This document shows positions 54,145 through 61,601 of a stretch of DNA of 64,000 nucleotides, piece by piece. Numbering within the stretch: the first letter of the stretch is position 1; each line of letters begins with the position of its first letter. The translations under genes and the position numbers were made by a program. The notes beneath the pieces are model-generated. The model made no database searches. It saw nothing but the letters and a program-made list of their open reading frames with translations, and was not told where the DNA came from. Source of the DNA: an uncultured Bacteroidia bacterium (GTDB lineage Bacteria > Bacteroidota > Bacteroidia > Bacteroidales > UBA932); assembly GCA_902774045.1 (NCBI GenBank), contig CACYGW010000002.1, positions 35,071 through 99,070 on the forward strand. The letters are read 5' to 3'.

Positions 54145-55887
54145 CTACTCTGAAACAACAGACGCCAGGCGCACGGAGCGGCCGTAGTGACGCATGTTGC
54201 TGTCAGCGCTGCGGAAGCTCGTGGTGAATAAGCACACGTAGGAGGCATTCGTAGCCGATGAAGACGTGGCCGACCAATAGTCGCCGCGCGTGCCCACAGA
54301 GCGGAGGTCGCCAGCACCACTACGGAAGCCAGCTGCAGGGAGGAAGAGAAGACCGTTGGCATCGATGGTAGCCTGGTCGATGGCGTTCTCGGAGTAGGCG
54401 GCCGTCTTGCCGGACTGATTGGCGGAAGACTTGTACACGGTACCCGTCAGGAATGCTTTGGCTGCGGCCTCATCTGCTACGGAGTTGGGGCAGATGACAA
54501 GACCGTTGACGCTGCCGCCACTAGTGAGGCTCACCGTGGCAAAGCCCCAGTACTGGTTGGCAAACAGATACTGCCATTCGGCTCTGGTGAGAACGCAGTA
54601 GTTGCCATCGCCGACCGGTTTGGGATAGGCCTGTCCGGCATCTGCATAAAGCGTTACAGGGCTAACGCCGTTGAACTTGGTGGCCCAGTCAGTGGTAAGA
54701 TTTGTTCCAGCAGTGCTGATGGACGGCTGATAATCTGCATTCACAGTAGAGCACAGGAAGGGAGCCTCAACATCACCCCAGCCAAAGAGATCCACGCTGC
54801 CGGCGTTGAGCGTGCTGCCGGAGTTGGCGCTGTCACCCTTGGCATTGGCGGCGCCCAGGTAGGAGTACTGGGTGGGAGCAATTTGCCAGTAACCCTGGGT
54901 AGCATCCACAGCATCGGTGCCAATCCACTGCAGGTTGCCCTGGGTAAAGTGCACGGTCTTGGAGGCGGACACATTGAAGACACTGTTCTTGAGGGTTTCG
55001 TACTCAACACGGGCGAAAGGACGAATCTCTACCGGGCCATAGGAACCGCTCGTGCCCAGACGGTAGTAGTTACCGGCGGCTGCGGTGAAGGCGTTCTGCT
55101 GAGCTCCAGTAGTGTAACCCAAATTACCAGCAACCTCGCTCCAGGCCTTATCAAAAGTGAGATTAACGGAACCGGGAACCAACGGCATATAGAAAGCGGC
55201 ATTGCCGGGAACGGCCACTGTGCCAGCAACGCCGGTAATGGCGCCCGTCTTCACGTTCAGGGTGAAGCTGCTGTAGTAGTTCAGGTCAATATCGCTGCCG
55301 GAAGCAACGGGAACGGTGGTAAAGTAGCCAAAGCCCATCTTGTTGCTAAAGTTCACGGCGCAGGAAGCGGCGCCCGCCGTTCCCTGGATTTTACCGGTAG
55401 CGTAGGCTACATCCCAGGCGTTCAGGCCGGCCACACTGGCAGAGGTACCCATGTCATAGGTCAGGAGGTTTTCACTCACAGCCAGGCTGCGGCCACTGCC
55501 CTGGTATACAAAAGCTAAGCTGTCATTGATGTCATCGCCACCGCCCAGGGTAATGCTGCCGGTGAAGGCGGCATAGGAGGTAGCGTACTGGGCGGTCTCA
55601 CTGGCTTTCTGGTTCACAATGTCGCCCGTAAGGGTGAGGGTACCCAGCTGCTCGCCGCTCTTGATGCTATACACGTAAATTTGATCACCAGCGGCCCAGG
55701 CACTCTCCAGGGAATGATACTCGTCATTCATGCTGATGGCCGTCTTGGTGTCGGCCTCGCCACGGGTGGCCTCCAGGGTGAGCCGGATGGTCTTCCCCTC
55801 CTGCAGGGCAGGGGCGTTGGATTCCTTTGCGCAGGATACCGCCATCAGTGCAGCGGCCGCTGCTAAAAGGGTCAATGTTTTGTTCAT
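54145..55887 (-). CDS. Fimbrillin-like lipoprotein with C-terminal FISUMP domain
   Basis: This 580-residue product has a lipoprotein signal (Cys in MAVSCAKE), an N-terminal fimbrillin-like beta-sandwich region (about 25-290) and a C-terminal FISUMP-type domain (about 310-580): VHFTQGNLQW, DLFGWGD, CVLTRAEWQYLF, FLPAAGFRSGAG, YWSATSS, and ending GRSVRLA. FISUMP resembles the C-type-lectin/formylglycine-enzyme fold and is common on Bacteroidales surfaces. It is 32 bp downstream of the next fimbrillin-like gene. A surface or adhesive role is inferred. Confidence 0.85.
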   Translation of the reverse strand: MNKTLTLLAAAAALMAVSCAKESNAPALQEGKTIRLTLEATRGEADTKTAISMNDEYHSLESAWAAGDQIYVYSIKSGEQLGTLTLTGDIVNQKASETAQYATSYAAFTGSITLGGGDDINDSLAFVYQGSGRSLAVSENLLTYDMGTSASVAGLNAWDVAYATGKIQGTAGAASCAVNFSNKMGFGYFTTVPVASGSDIDLNYYSSFTLNVKTGAITGVAGTVAVPGNAAFYMPLVPGSVNLTFDKAWSEVAGNLGYTTGAQQNAFTAAAGNYYRLGTSGSYGPVEIRPFARVEYETLKNSVFNVSASKTVHFTQGNLQWIGTDAVDATQGYWQIAPTQYSYLGAANAKGDSANSGSTLNAGSVDLFGWGDVEAPFLCSTVNADYQPSISTAGTNLTTDWATKFNGVSPVTLYADAGQAYPKPVGDGNYCVLTRAEWQYLFANQYWGFATVSLTSGGSVNGLVICPNSVADEAAAKAFLTGTVYKSSANQSGKTAAYSENAIDQATIDANGLLFLPAAGFRSGAGDLRSVGTRGDYWSATSSSATNASYVCLFTTSFRSADSNMRHYGRSVRLASVVSE

Positions 55888-55919
55888 TGCTTGATTATTT
55901 TTATTGTTCTTTCTTCTTG

Positions 55920-56909
55920 TTATTGTAACACTTCGGTTCCGGAGTAACCACCCTTGCCGTTACCGTCGGCATTCTCACCGCCGGTTACATCCTGGCCGTT
56001 ATAGCCCACCTTGGAGCTGTACTGGATGGCCGTCTTGGTAGACCAGTCGGTGTAGTACCATTTGCCGGCCACCATGCCGGACCAATCTAGGGCGTTTACC
56101 CAGCGCACGATGATGGTACCGCTGCCGCCATCCTGATAATCCGCCTTGAGCGAGAGGCCCGTATTGGCGGCATCGGGAATCACGGACAGGTAATACACAT
56201 CACTGTACTGCGGAACGCTTGACGGAGCCACGGTGGTGGTGTACGGGGCCGCGTTGGCATAGCCTGCAGTGGCACTCTTCGCACTCAGGTCAAGGGTGAG
56301 CTGGTTCTTGAGGCCCTCGATGGTAATCTTCTTGGCCTTAAGACCGTTGCCGGGCTGCTCCGCCGGGCCGTTGGAACCGGACATGCGCAGTTCCATGATG
56401 GCATTGAAGGGCCGGTCAAAGGAAATGGTGGAGGAGGGTTTGTAAATCTCGCCATCCTTTTCAAACACCACGCCTTCCTTTAACAGGAAGATGTAGGAAG
56501 ACACGCCGGAGGGGGTACCGTTCTGGGAGGAAAAGTCCACCGTGAGCGTATTGGAGGAAACGGAGCGGTTGCCCAGGAACCAGACATTGGTGGTGTAATT
56601 CTCTGCCGTAGTGAACGATGCCACTTCGCCGGTGAAAGAGCCCTTGCCGTTTGCGTCTGCGCTGGAGCACTGGAGCGTTCCCAGCACCTGGGTCCCGTCG
56701 TGAAGGACCAGCTGGTCGCCTACCTCCCAGGACACCTTGCCGACCAGGTAGCCCGCCTTGGTGTCGGAACCCACCTGCGCGGTGAGAATCACGCGCGCGG
56801 GACGAACCTCCCGGGAAGGCTCCTCAGCCGCCTTCTTGCAGGACACCATCCCTAGGAGCAGTATCCCGCTCCCCAGGATTAGGAATTCTTTGATTTTTGA
56901 TAACATCAT
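55920..56909 (-). CDS. Fimbrillin-like lipoprotein
   Basis: This 329-residue product has a lipoprotein signal (Cys in LGMVSCKK) and a fimbrillin-type N-terminal segment (VILTAQVGSDTKAGYLVGKVSWEVGDQ split around the DTKA motif), followed by beta-rich sequence. It shares the early TKxx...WxxGDQ pattern with its downstream neighbour. Adjacent Met codons at the start leave one residue of ambiguity. It is probably the second gene of the operon that begins with the 41-residue small protein. Confidence 0.8.
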   Translation of the reverse strand: MMLSKIKEFLILGSGILLLGMVSCKKAAEEPSREVRPARVILTAQVGSDTKAGYLVGKVSWEVGDQLVLHDGTQVLGTLQCSSADANGKGSFTGEVASFTTAENYTTNVWFLGNRSVSSNTLTVDFSSQNGTPSGVSSYIFLLKEGVVFEKDGEIYKPSSTISFDRPFNAIMELRMSGSNGPAEQPGNGLKAKKITIEGLKNQLTLDLSAKSATAGYANAAPYTTTVAPSSVPQYSDVYYLSVIPDAANTGLSLKADYQDGGSGTIIVRWVNALDWSGMVAGKWYYTDWSTKTAIQYSSKVGYNGQDVTGGENADGNGKGGYSGTEVLQ

Positions 56910-56930
56910 ATTGATACTGTTTGTGTTGGA

Positions 56931-57056
56931 TTACATTCCACCGCCTTCCTCGTACTCGTACGGGTCAGTGTCGCCGGACGCACAGATTACGCCTTCTGAA
57001 CAAACGTACACAACGTCGCTCACCGGAATCAGATAGTTTTCTTTTTCTTCTTTCAT
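56931..57056 (-). CDS. 41-residue small protein at head of fimbrillin operon
   Basis: ATG at 57056 to TAA at 56931 encodes 41 residues beginning MKEEKENYLIPVSDVVYVC and ending EYEEGGGM. The pattern (basic/acidic start, YLIP, EGVICASGD, acidic Gly-rich tail) resembles short Bacteroidales proteins frequently found beside surface-lipoprotein genes. It lacks a signal peptide. It ends 21 bp before the fimbrillin-like start and is too short for most gene callers. Its function is unknown. Confidence 0.65.
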   Translation of the reverse strand: MKEEKENYLIPVSDVVYVCSEGVICASGDTDPYEYEEGGGM

Positions 57057-57080
57057 AAGCATGTGGTTTCTTGTTAAACA

Positions 57081-57101
57081 ATATTCAAGGGTCTTGAATA
57101 T
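57081..57101. promoter_or_regulatory. 9-bp perfect inverted repeat in operon leader
   Basis: ATATTCAAG-GGT-CTTGAATAT lies 25 bp upstream of the small-protein ATG. It could form an RNA hairpin in the leader or be an operator. It is absent from the corresponding leader of the Big-domain operon. Confidence 0.5.
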
Positions 57102-57148
57102 ACTCAGTACTCAAGGACCTCTACTGTGTAAATAAACGTTCGGTGTGC

Positions 57149-57362
57149 TGCAATTATTATGCAAAAAACAGTTAAAATTTCACAATTGTATACGCTAATG
57201 ATTATCGAAATAATCGCCGGTAGAGGCCACTATATTTAAGTTTAATGACTTACAGGGCTGAAAAATTTTTCGTTCAGTTTTGTTTTTTTGGTTAGCATAA
57301 AGCTGCCATCCGCAAAAAAGATGACTTGCGGAAACGAACGATAAGGATTGTCGCTTTACAAT
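57149..57362 (-). promoter_or_regulatory. Upstream segment B (related to 53200-53412)
   Basis: Collinear with segment A over about 210 bp. It precedes the small protein/fimbrillin/FISUMP operon on the minus strand. The palindrome is partly eroded here (CCGCAA...TTGCGG). Genes downstream of A and B are unrelated. Confidence 0.65.
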
Positions 57363-57403
57363 GTATTACCCCAAGGCTACACTGACGGCCCCGCAGCGAG
57401 CGA

Positions 57404-57444
57404 GGATGTCGCCGAAGGCGAAATCCCGGTGAGTGAGGGATACC
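57404..57444. repeat. 41-bp repeat copy 2
   Basis: Identical to 50870-50910 in the same orientation, again containing the 15-bp reverse complement of the tRNA-Ser 3' end (57427-57441). It abuts the truncated Fic-like fragment. Confidence 0.88.
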
Positions 57445-57446
57445 TT

Positions 57447-57722
57447 TCCACCCCGACAAGTACCCCGACAAGTTTAATTTGGACAAATAATAAAAACATC
57501 ATTCAGCTGGTGGAGATAATTGGCCACAAACAATTGTCTGTGAAAGAAATCATGAAAGAAATTGGTTTGAAGAACCGAGAGAATTTTATGGAATATTCGC
57601 TGAAGCCAGCCATGGCAGAACAATTCGTGCAGGCCCTTTATCCAGACAAGCCACATCACCCACGTCAGAAGTACCTTCTTTCCCCAAAGGGCCTGACGCT
57701 TCTTGAATCATTTACCGCATGA
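57447..57722 (+). pseudogene. 3' fragment of a Fic-family-like gene
   Basis: The frame begins with STPTSTPTS-type sequence, then a winged-helix-like C-terminal domain (LVEIIGHKQLSVKEIMKEIG and YPDKPHHPRQKYLLSPKGL) typical of the C-terminus of Bacteroidales Fic proteins and related ATPases. The catalytic Fic domain is missing: upstream is the 41-bp repeat. It is therefore a truncated remnant, with the open frame continuing into repeat DNA only by chance. Confidence 0.7.
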
Positions 57723-57723
57723 T

Positions 57724-57748
57724 GTTCCGACCGGCGCCTGATGGCGCC
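57724..57748. repeat. 25-bp repeat matching 50924-50948
   Basis: GTTCCGACCGGCGCCTGATG continues to GGCGCC and matches 50924-50948 with one difference. It contains GGCGCC-TGAT-GGCGCC and lies at the end of the Fic-like fragment. Confidence 0.8.
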
Positions 57749-57761
57749 CATGGCCCGGCTG

Positions 57762-57885
57762 CTACAAATCAACGGGGCTGCCGGTGCAGGCACTCTGAAG
57801 GGCGGCGGAGAGAATCTCCATCACTATAAGATTGTTTTCAAGGGCCGATGGTTCCTGTGGTTCTACGGTGATTTTACCTTTGCAA
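57762..57885 (-). pseudogene. 3' remnant of a Gfo/Idh/MocA oxidoreductase gene
   Basis: On the minus strand the frame ending at TAG (57764-57762) reads ITVEPQEPSALENNL then VMEILSAALQSACTG, the usual C-terminus of Gfo/Idh/MocA sugar dehydrogenases. No upstream part of that gene is present; the frame runs into the end of the four-helix gene. It is a truncated relic. Confidence 0.7.
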
Positions 57886-58198
57886 ATTGGTCCAAATAGC
57901 GGTTGGCGGCAGCTAATTCGGATAGATTTCCCTCTTCAAATGCAGCACAATACAATTCGCGGAAACGACAAAGCTCCTTCCACATTGCCTCTCTTGCATC
58001 TAAAGATTCAGTCTGCCTGCCATACTTGATAGTCAAATCAATTAACTCTTGAAAACGGGCAAAAGAGCTCTGAGCTCTGTCTAGCTTCCCGGAAGATAAA
58101 GCCTTATAGACACGGTATGTCTCGCTGCCAATATTAGCCATCTGCTGCGGGAAGGTTAATTCTGCCCAGCGACCATTTTCCAGAGAAGAGTGTTGCAT
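57863..58198 (-). CDS. Small helical protein paired with DUF5674
   Basis: This 111-residue protein begins MQHSSLENGRWAEL and is almost wholly helical, resembling a short family (NGRW...QMANIGSE) I recall from scattered bacteria and archaea. It starts immediately after the upstream DUF5674 gene's stop with no gap. No catalytic residues are evident. A two-component module, possibly toxin-antitoxin-like, is inferred from pairing and location only. Confidence 0.7.
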   Translation of the reverse strand: MQHSSLENGRWAELTFPQQMANIGSETYRVYKALSSGKLDRAQSSFARFQELIDLTIKYGRQTESLDAREAMWKELCRFRELYCAAFEEGNLSELAAANRYLDQFAKVKSP

Positions 58199-58540
58199 TT
58201 ATCCGACTATATATTTTGATACGATTCCCCTTATTGCATTCCTGACAGATGGATTCAATACATCCCTAGAGGGATTACCCTGCCAGGATCTAATATTAAT
58301 GAGAGAATCAAATTCAACAAAACCATCATCCTTTTCGTCAACCCATAGATTAAATCCCCAAAGATCTTCTTGATTTGACCCATTTAGAAGCAACATTTTT
58401 TCCAAATCTGCATGCATATCAGCATCAACCGCCATCAATCCTTCGCGAATATCAGCGACACATTTTATCATGTCACCGAAGGTATTAGCGGCAAGGGTCC
58501 TTAGTTCAGCTCTTGTTATAGTTGATTGAAGTATAAGCAT
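58199..58540 (-). CDS. DUF5674-like protein
   Basis: This 113-residue protein has the pattern MKCVADIREGL-like/VDADMHADLE, LLLNGSNQEDLWGFNL, EFDSLINIRSWQGNPSR, which I associate with the DUF5674 family. Its biochemical role is not established. It is directly abutted by the helical-protein gene on the minus strand. Confidence 0.72.
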   Translation of the reverse strand: MLILQSTITRAELRTLAANTFGDMIKCVADIREGLMAVDADMHADLEKMLLLNGSNQEDLWGFNLWVDEKDDGFVEFDSLINIRSWQGNPSRDVLNPSVRNAIRGIVSKYIVG

Positions 58541-58561
58541 AGCAGATAAATATTGAATGCT

Positions 58562-59206
58562 TTATCCTTTGATGTATTGAAGAATGAGGTCTACGGCCTG
58601 GTCTTCGGTGAGGTTGTCCATATTAAGGACAAGATTGTAGTTGCGCAAATCGTAGCGGCTAAGGCCGGTGAAACGCTTAACGTAATTGTCACGGCCCTCA
58701 TCCAGAGAATCTACGATGGTCTCTGCCTGCTCCAGGGTAAGCCCCTGCTTAGCCATAACGTGCTCTACCCTCTTTGAACGGGAAGCAGTGATGAAGACAT
58801 CCACCTTATTGGGCCTGTCCTTAAGAACAAAGAAACCGGAACGCCCCGCAATAACGCAGGAACCCTCGTCTGCAATAGCGTTCAGAACTTCCTTCTCTGC
58901 CTCGTACACATCCTTAACGTTCACATCCTTACGGAAATCATCAACATACTTGGCATTATCCACCAGCATACTGGACTTGGGAATAGGAGCCACCGCACTT
59001 ATAAAATCCGATATCCAGCTCTTCTTCTCTCCCTTGAGTTTCTCTATCCCGGAAACCGTAAGATTAAACTTCTCCTGAAGCGCCTTAATAAGCTGTTTGT
59101 CGCTATAGTGAACGCCAAGCTTTGCAGCAAGCTTCTTTCCTACGGTTCTTCCTCCGGAACCAACTTCGCGGCTGATTGTAATGACAAAAGGTTCGTTAAG
59201 TTTCAT
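58562..59206 (-). CDS. Cytidylate-kinase-like P-loop protein
   Basis: This 214-residue protein has a P-loop-like GSGGRTVGKKLA near residue 17, then IAGRSGFFVL and a C-terminal helix region, matching the 'cytidylate kinase-like' family common in Bacteroidales, distinct from housekeeping Cmk. The ATG at 59206 (MKLNEPF) is chosen; the frame extends further upstream but that part is low-complexity and unlike the family. Its nucleotide substrate is unknown. Confidence 0.85.
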   Translation of the reverse strand: MKLNEPFVITISREVGSGGRTVGKKLAAKLGVHYSDKQLIKALQEKFNLTVSGIEKLKGEKKSWISDFISAVAPIPKSSMLVDNAKYVDDFRKDVNVKDVYEAEKEVLNAIADEGSCVIAGRSGFFVLKDRPNKVDVFITASRSKRVEHVMAKQGLTLEQAETIVDSLDEGRDNYVKRFTGLSRYDLRNYNLVLNMDNLTEDQAVDLILQYIKG

Positions 59207-59500
59207 CTTTATGTTGTTTTTATATTTACTTCGTGCCCAAAGTGCGCAGCAATTTAAGCATTTTTTACAAAACAACGAATAATCCGCCCCTTTTTCTTTA
59301 CATCCCGATCCTCCGGTCGGCCGCGGCCCATTATGCTGAAAGGCCCCGCCGCACACGTCCCCATCTCCCGCAGCCACACCTCCAAAATGAAAGAAAAAAT
59401 CAAAACAAAAAATTAAGATACTTATTGTAAATCAATACGGCTAGGGTCGCGCAAGCGACAGGGCCCCAAGCCCATTGGTCATATTTTCCCTCGCCCTCAC
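59207..59500. other. Intergenic region with a small GC-rich palindrome
   Basis: No supported gene. A GGGTCGC-GCAA-GCGACAGGG motif lies near 59446-59464, and the remainder has no recognised element. It separates the divergent cytidylate-kinase-like and MNT genes. Confidence 0.45.
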
Positions 59501-59502
59501 TT

Positions 59503-59533
59503 TTTGCATTACACAAGTATTTGTTTATATTTG
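59503..59533 (+). promoter_or_regulatory. Promoter of the MNT-HEPN pair
   Basis: TTTG at 59503-59506, a 19-bp spacer and TATATTTG at 59526-59533 match the Bacteroidota consensus. The ATG follows only 4 bp later at 59538, so the transcript probably has no leader. Confidence 0.75.
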
Positions 59534-59537
59534 CATC

Positions 59538-59861
59538 ATGAGCCATAAAGAAGAGCACATATTATTGCAACTCAAAGCGAAGGCAAGAGAGGTTATCCCT
59601 CCCGGCGCACACGCGTATCTTTACGGCTCTAGAGCCAGGGGAGATTATCGCGAAGATTCCGATTGGGACATCTTGATTCTGGTAAATAAACCCCGGGCAG
59701 AAATGACAGATTTTGATGAATTGTCTTATCCTCTTACAGAGTTAGGATGGAATTATAATATAAGCGTTATTCCCATAGTCTATGGGCAAGACGAATGGAA
59801 CAACATTTCGTCTTTACTGTTTAGGAAGAATGTTGAACGAGATGCTATTGAACTGGTATGA
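59538..59861 (+). CDS. MNT-domain nucleotidyltransferase (antitoxin-like)
   Basis: This 107-residue protein has the minimal nucleotidyltransferase motif YGSRARGDYREDSDWDI, with the GS and the DxD metal-binding pair. It starts at the ATG 4 bp after the -7 box (MSHKEEH). An upstream in-frame ATG would place the promoter inside the gene. It overlaps the HEPN gene by 4 bp. In MntA/HepT-type (type VII) systems such proteins nucleotidylate the HEPN partner. Confidence 0.88.
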   Translation: MSHKEEHILLQLKAKAREVIPPGAHAYLYGSRARGDYREDSDWDILILVNKPRAEMTDFDELSYPLTELGWNYNISVIPIVYGQDEWNNISSLLFRKNVERDAIELV

Positions 59862-60253
59862 GTTTAAGTAACGAAGAAAGAGACATTATTGTCAAAATGG
59901 AACTAGAGAAATCTGACCGCTTTTTTGAGCAGGCAGAAATCGTGGCTGAAAAACAGTTGTGGGATTTGGTTGCTAATAGGATTTATTATTCTGTATATCA
60001 TGCCGTTTTAGGTTTATTCATTCACGATTCAGTTGAGGCACGTACCCATAAAGGAGCTGTAGTAGTTTTTGGCAAGAGGTATGTTTCTACAGGAATTTTT
60101 GACAAAAACTGGGGCAAATTATATTCAAAACTCCAAGACCTTAGGGAAAAGAGCGACTATAATCTGGTTTTTGTTTCTTCGGAAGAAGAGATGCGTCCTT
60201 TGCTTGAAGAAACAAAAAAAATGATATCAGAGATTAAAAAGTACATAAAATAA
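59858..60253 (+). CDS. HEPN-domain protein (toxin-like)
   Basis: This 131-residue helical protein has the HEPN feature RIYYSVYH (Arg and His separated as in HEPN RNases) near residue 45-52. It is coupled by a 4-bp overlap to the MNT gene, the usual order for this module. HEPN partners act as RNases in several such systems. The family resembles UPF0332-type HEPN proteins. Confidence 0.85.
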   Translation: MSLSNEERDIIVKMELEKSDRFFEQAEIVAEKQLWDLVANRIYYSVYHAVLGLFIHDSVEARTHKGAVVVFGKRYVSTGIFDKNWGKLYSKLQDLREKSDYNLVFVSSEEEMRPLLEETKKMISEIKKYIK

Positions 60254-60276
60254 AAGATTTCTAAGTTCATTATCAT

Positions 60277-60307
60277 ACCGGGAACTGCACTGCGGCTCCC
60301 GGTTTTT
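60277..60307 (+). terminator. Terminator after MNT-HEPN pair
   Basis: ACCGGGA pairs with TCCCGGT followed by TTTT, 24 bp after the HEPN stop. Confidence 0.75.
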
Positions 60308-60357
60308 GCATTTTGGAAGCAAATGACTATATTGCAGGAGTTTAAGGAAAAGAATTT

Positions 60358-61515
60358 ATGAAAGGATTGTTAGTCATAGGCATAGCGGCAGCGGCACTTG
60401 GCACGGCAGCCGTGCTCTGCATAGGAACAAAAAAAGAAGCAGTAGGCACAGACACGACCACGACACAGGAACTCAGAGCCCTTGTGGGAACCTACACAGA
60501 AAACACCGGAGCAGAAGGAGTTTACCTCTACTCATTTAGCCCCCTAACAGCAGAAGCAACCCTACTGGACTGCGCCCCCTCCGGCAACCCCTCATTCGTA
60601 GTATTAGGGGCCGATACTGCCAAGACCACGCCCGGCACCCGCATGGCCTACTCCGTAAACGAATACGGTGACGGCCGCCAAGGCATAAGCGCTTACAGGA
60701 TTTGCGGCAACGCAATTAAGCACCTCTCTACGACAAAACTCCCCAAAGGAGGAGAAGACCCCTGCAACCTACTATTCACCGGAAAAGCCCTGATATCTTC
60801 CAACTACTCCGGAGGCACAATAAGCGCAGCCTCCCTAGATGATAAAGGAGAACTGAAAGATACCCTTTCCCAGCACCTTGGAACAGAAGAATTCAAGAAA
60901 GAAGCCAGGTCCCACATTCACTGCTCAGTGATAGCCCCCGGCGGCAGACACATCTTTGTAACAGACCTGGGCAAAGACTGCATCTACAGCATTGACCTGC
61001 AAGAAGGCACACAGCCACTGGGCAAAATGAACATAGCCTGGGAAAACAAAGAAGAAACTCATTACGGCCCAAGACACCTCACATTCAGCAGCGACGGCCG
61101 CTTCGCCTACCTAATCTGCGAACTATCGGACCACCTGATAGTCTTCTCCCACAATGACGGCAACCTGACACAAATTCAGGACCTACTTGCCTACGACGGG
61201 CAAGGACACGGCAGCGCAGACATCCACATCTCTCCTGACGGAAAATTCCTCTACACCAGCCACAGACTAAAAAAAGACGGCATAGCAACCTTTGCAATAG
61301 ACAGCAAGACCGGCAAAGTATCGCCCAAAGCATACACCCAGACAGGCATTCATCCCCGCAACTTTGCCATATCCCCGGACGGAAAATACCTGCTTTGCGC
61401 CTGCAGGGACAGCGGCCGCATAGAAATTTACCAGCGTAATAAAGAAGACGGAATGCTTACCCCTTCTGACAAACACATAGAGATAAGCGCCCCTGTCTGC
61501 ATACAACTCTTCTAA
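60358..61515 (+). CDS. 6-phosphogluconolactonase-like beta-propeller protein
   Basis: This 385-residue protein of the lactonase 7-bladed propeller family (YbhE/Pgl type) has HPRNFAISPDGKYLL, HCSVIAPGGRHIFV and GGTISAASLDDKG-type blade motifs. An N-terminal hydrophobic segment (about 1-22) suggests export or anchoring, unusual for a cytoplasmic pentose-phosphate enzyme, so a periplasmic lactonase role is possible. It has its own 5' gap after the terminator. Confidence 0.85.
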   Translation: MKGLLVIGIAAAALGTAAVLCIGTKKEAVGTDTTTTQELRALVGTYTENTGAEGVYLYSFSPLTAEATLLDCAPSGNPSFVVLGADTAKTTPGTRMAYSVNEYGDGRQGISAYRICGNAIKHLSTTKLPKGGEDPCNLLFTGKALISSNYSGGTISAASLDDKGELKDTLSQHLGTEEFKKEARSHIHCSVIAPGGRHIFVTDLGKDCIYSIDLQEGTQPLGKMNIAWENKEETHYGPRHLTFSSDGRFAYLICELSDHLIVFSHNDGNLTQIQDLLAYDGQGHGSADIHISPDGKFLYTSHRLKKDGIATFAIDSKTGKVSPKAYTQTGIHPRNFAISPDGKYLLCACRDSGRIEIYQRNKEDGMLTPSDKHIEISAPVCIQLF

Positions 61516-61552
61516 AAATCATTACAATTCTGTTAAATATTAAAAAGTTTTT

Positions 61553-61582
61553 TTTGTAAAAAACAGAGAAGCCCTAAATTTG
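61553..61582 (+). promoter_or_regulatory. Promoter of the Na/Pi-PhoU-winged-helix gene
   Basis: TTTG at 61553-61556, an 18-bp spacer and TAAATTTG at 61575-61582 lie 19 bp before the ATG. Confidence 0.7.
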
Positions 61583-61601
61583 CAGACGAAAATATATTAT
61601 T

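Noticed and set aside
59207..59377. N-terminal extension of the cytidylate-kinase-like protein
   Set aside because: The extra 57 residues are low-complexity and unlike the family; the ATG at 59206 gives the normal N-terminus.
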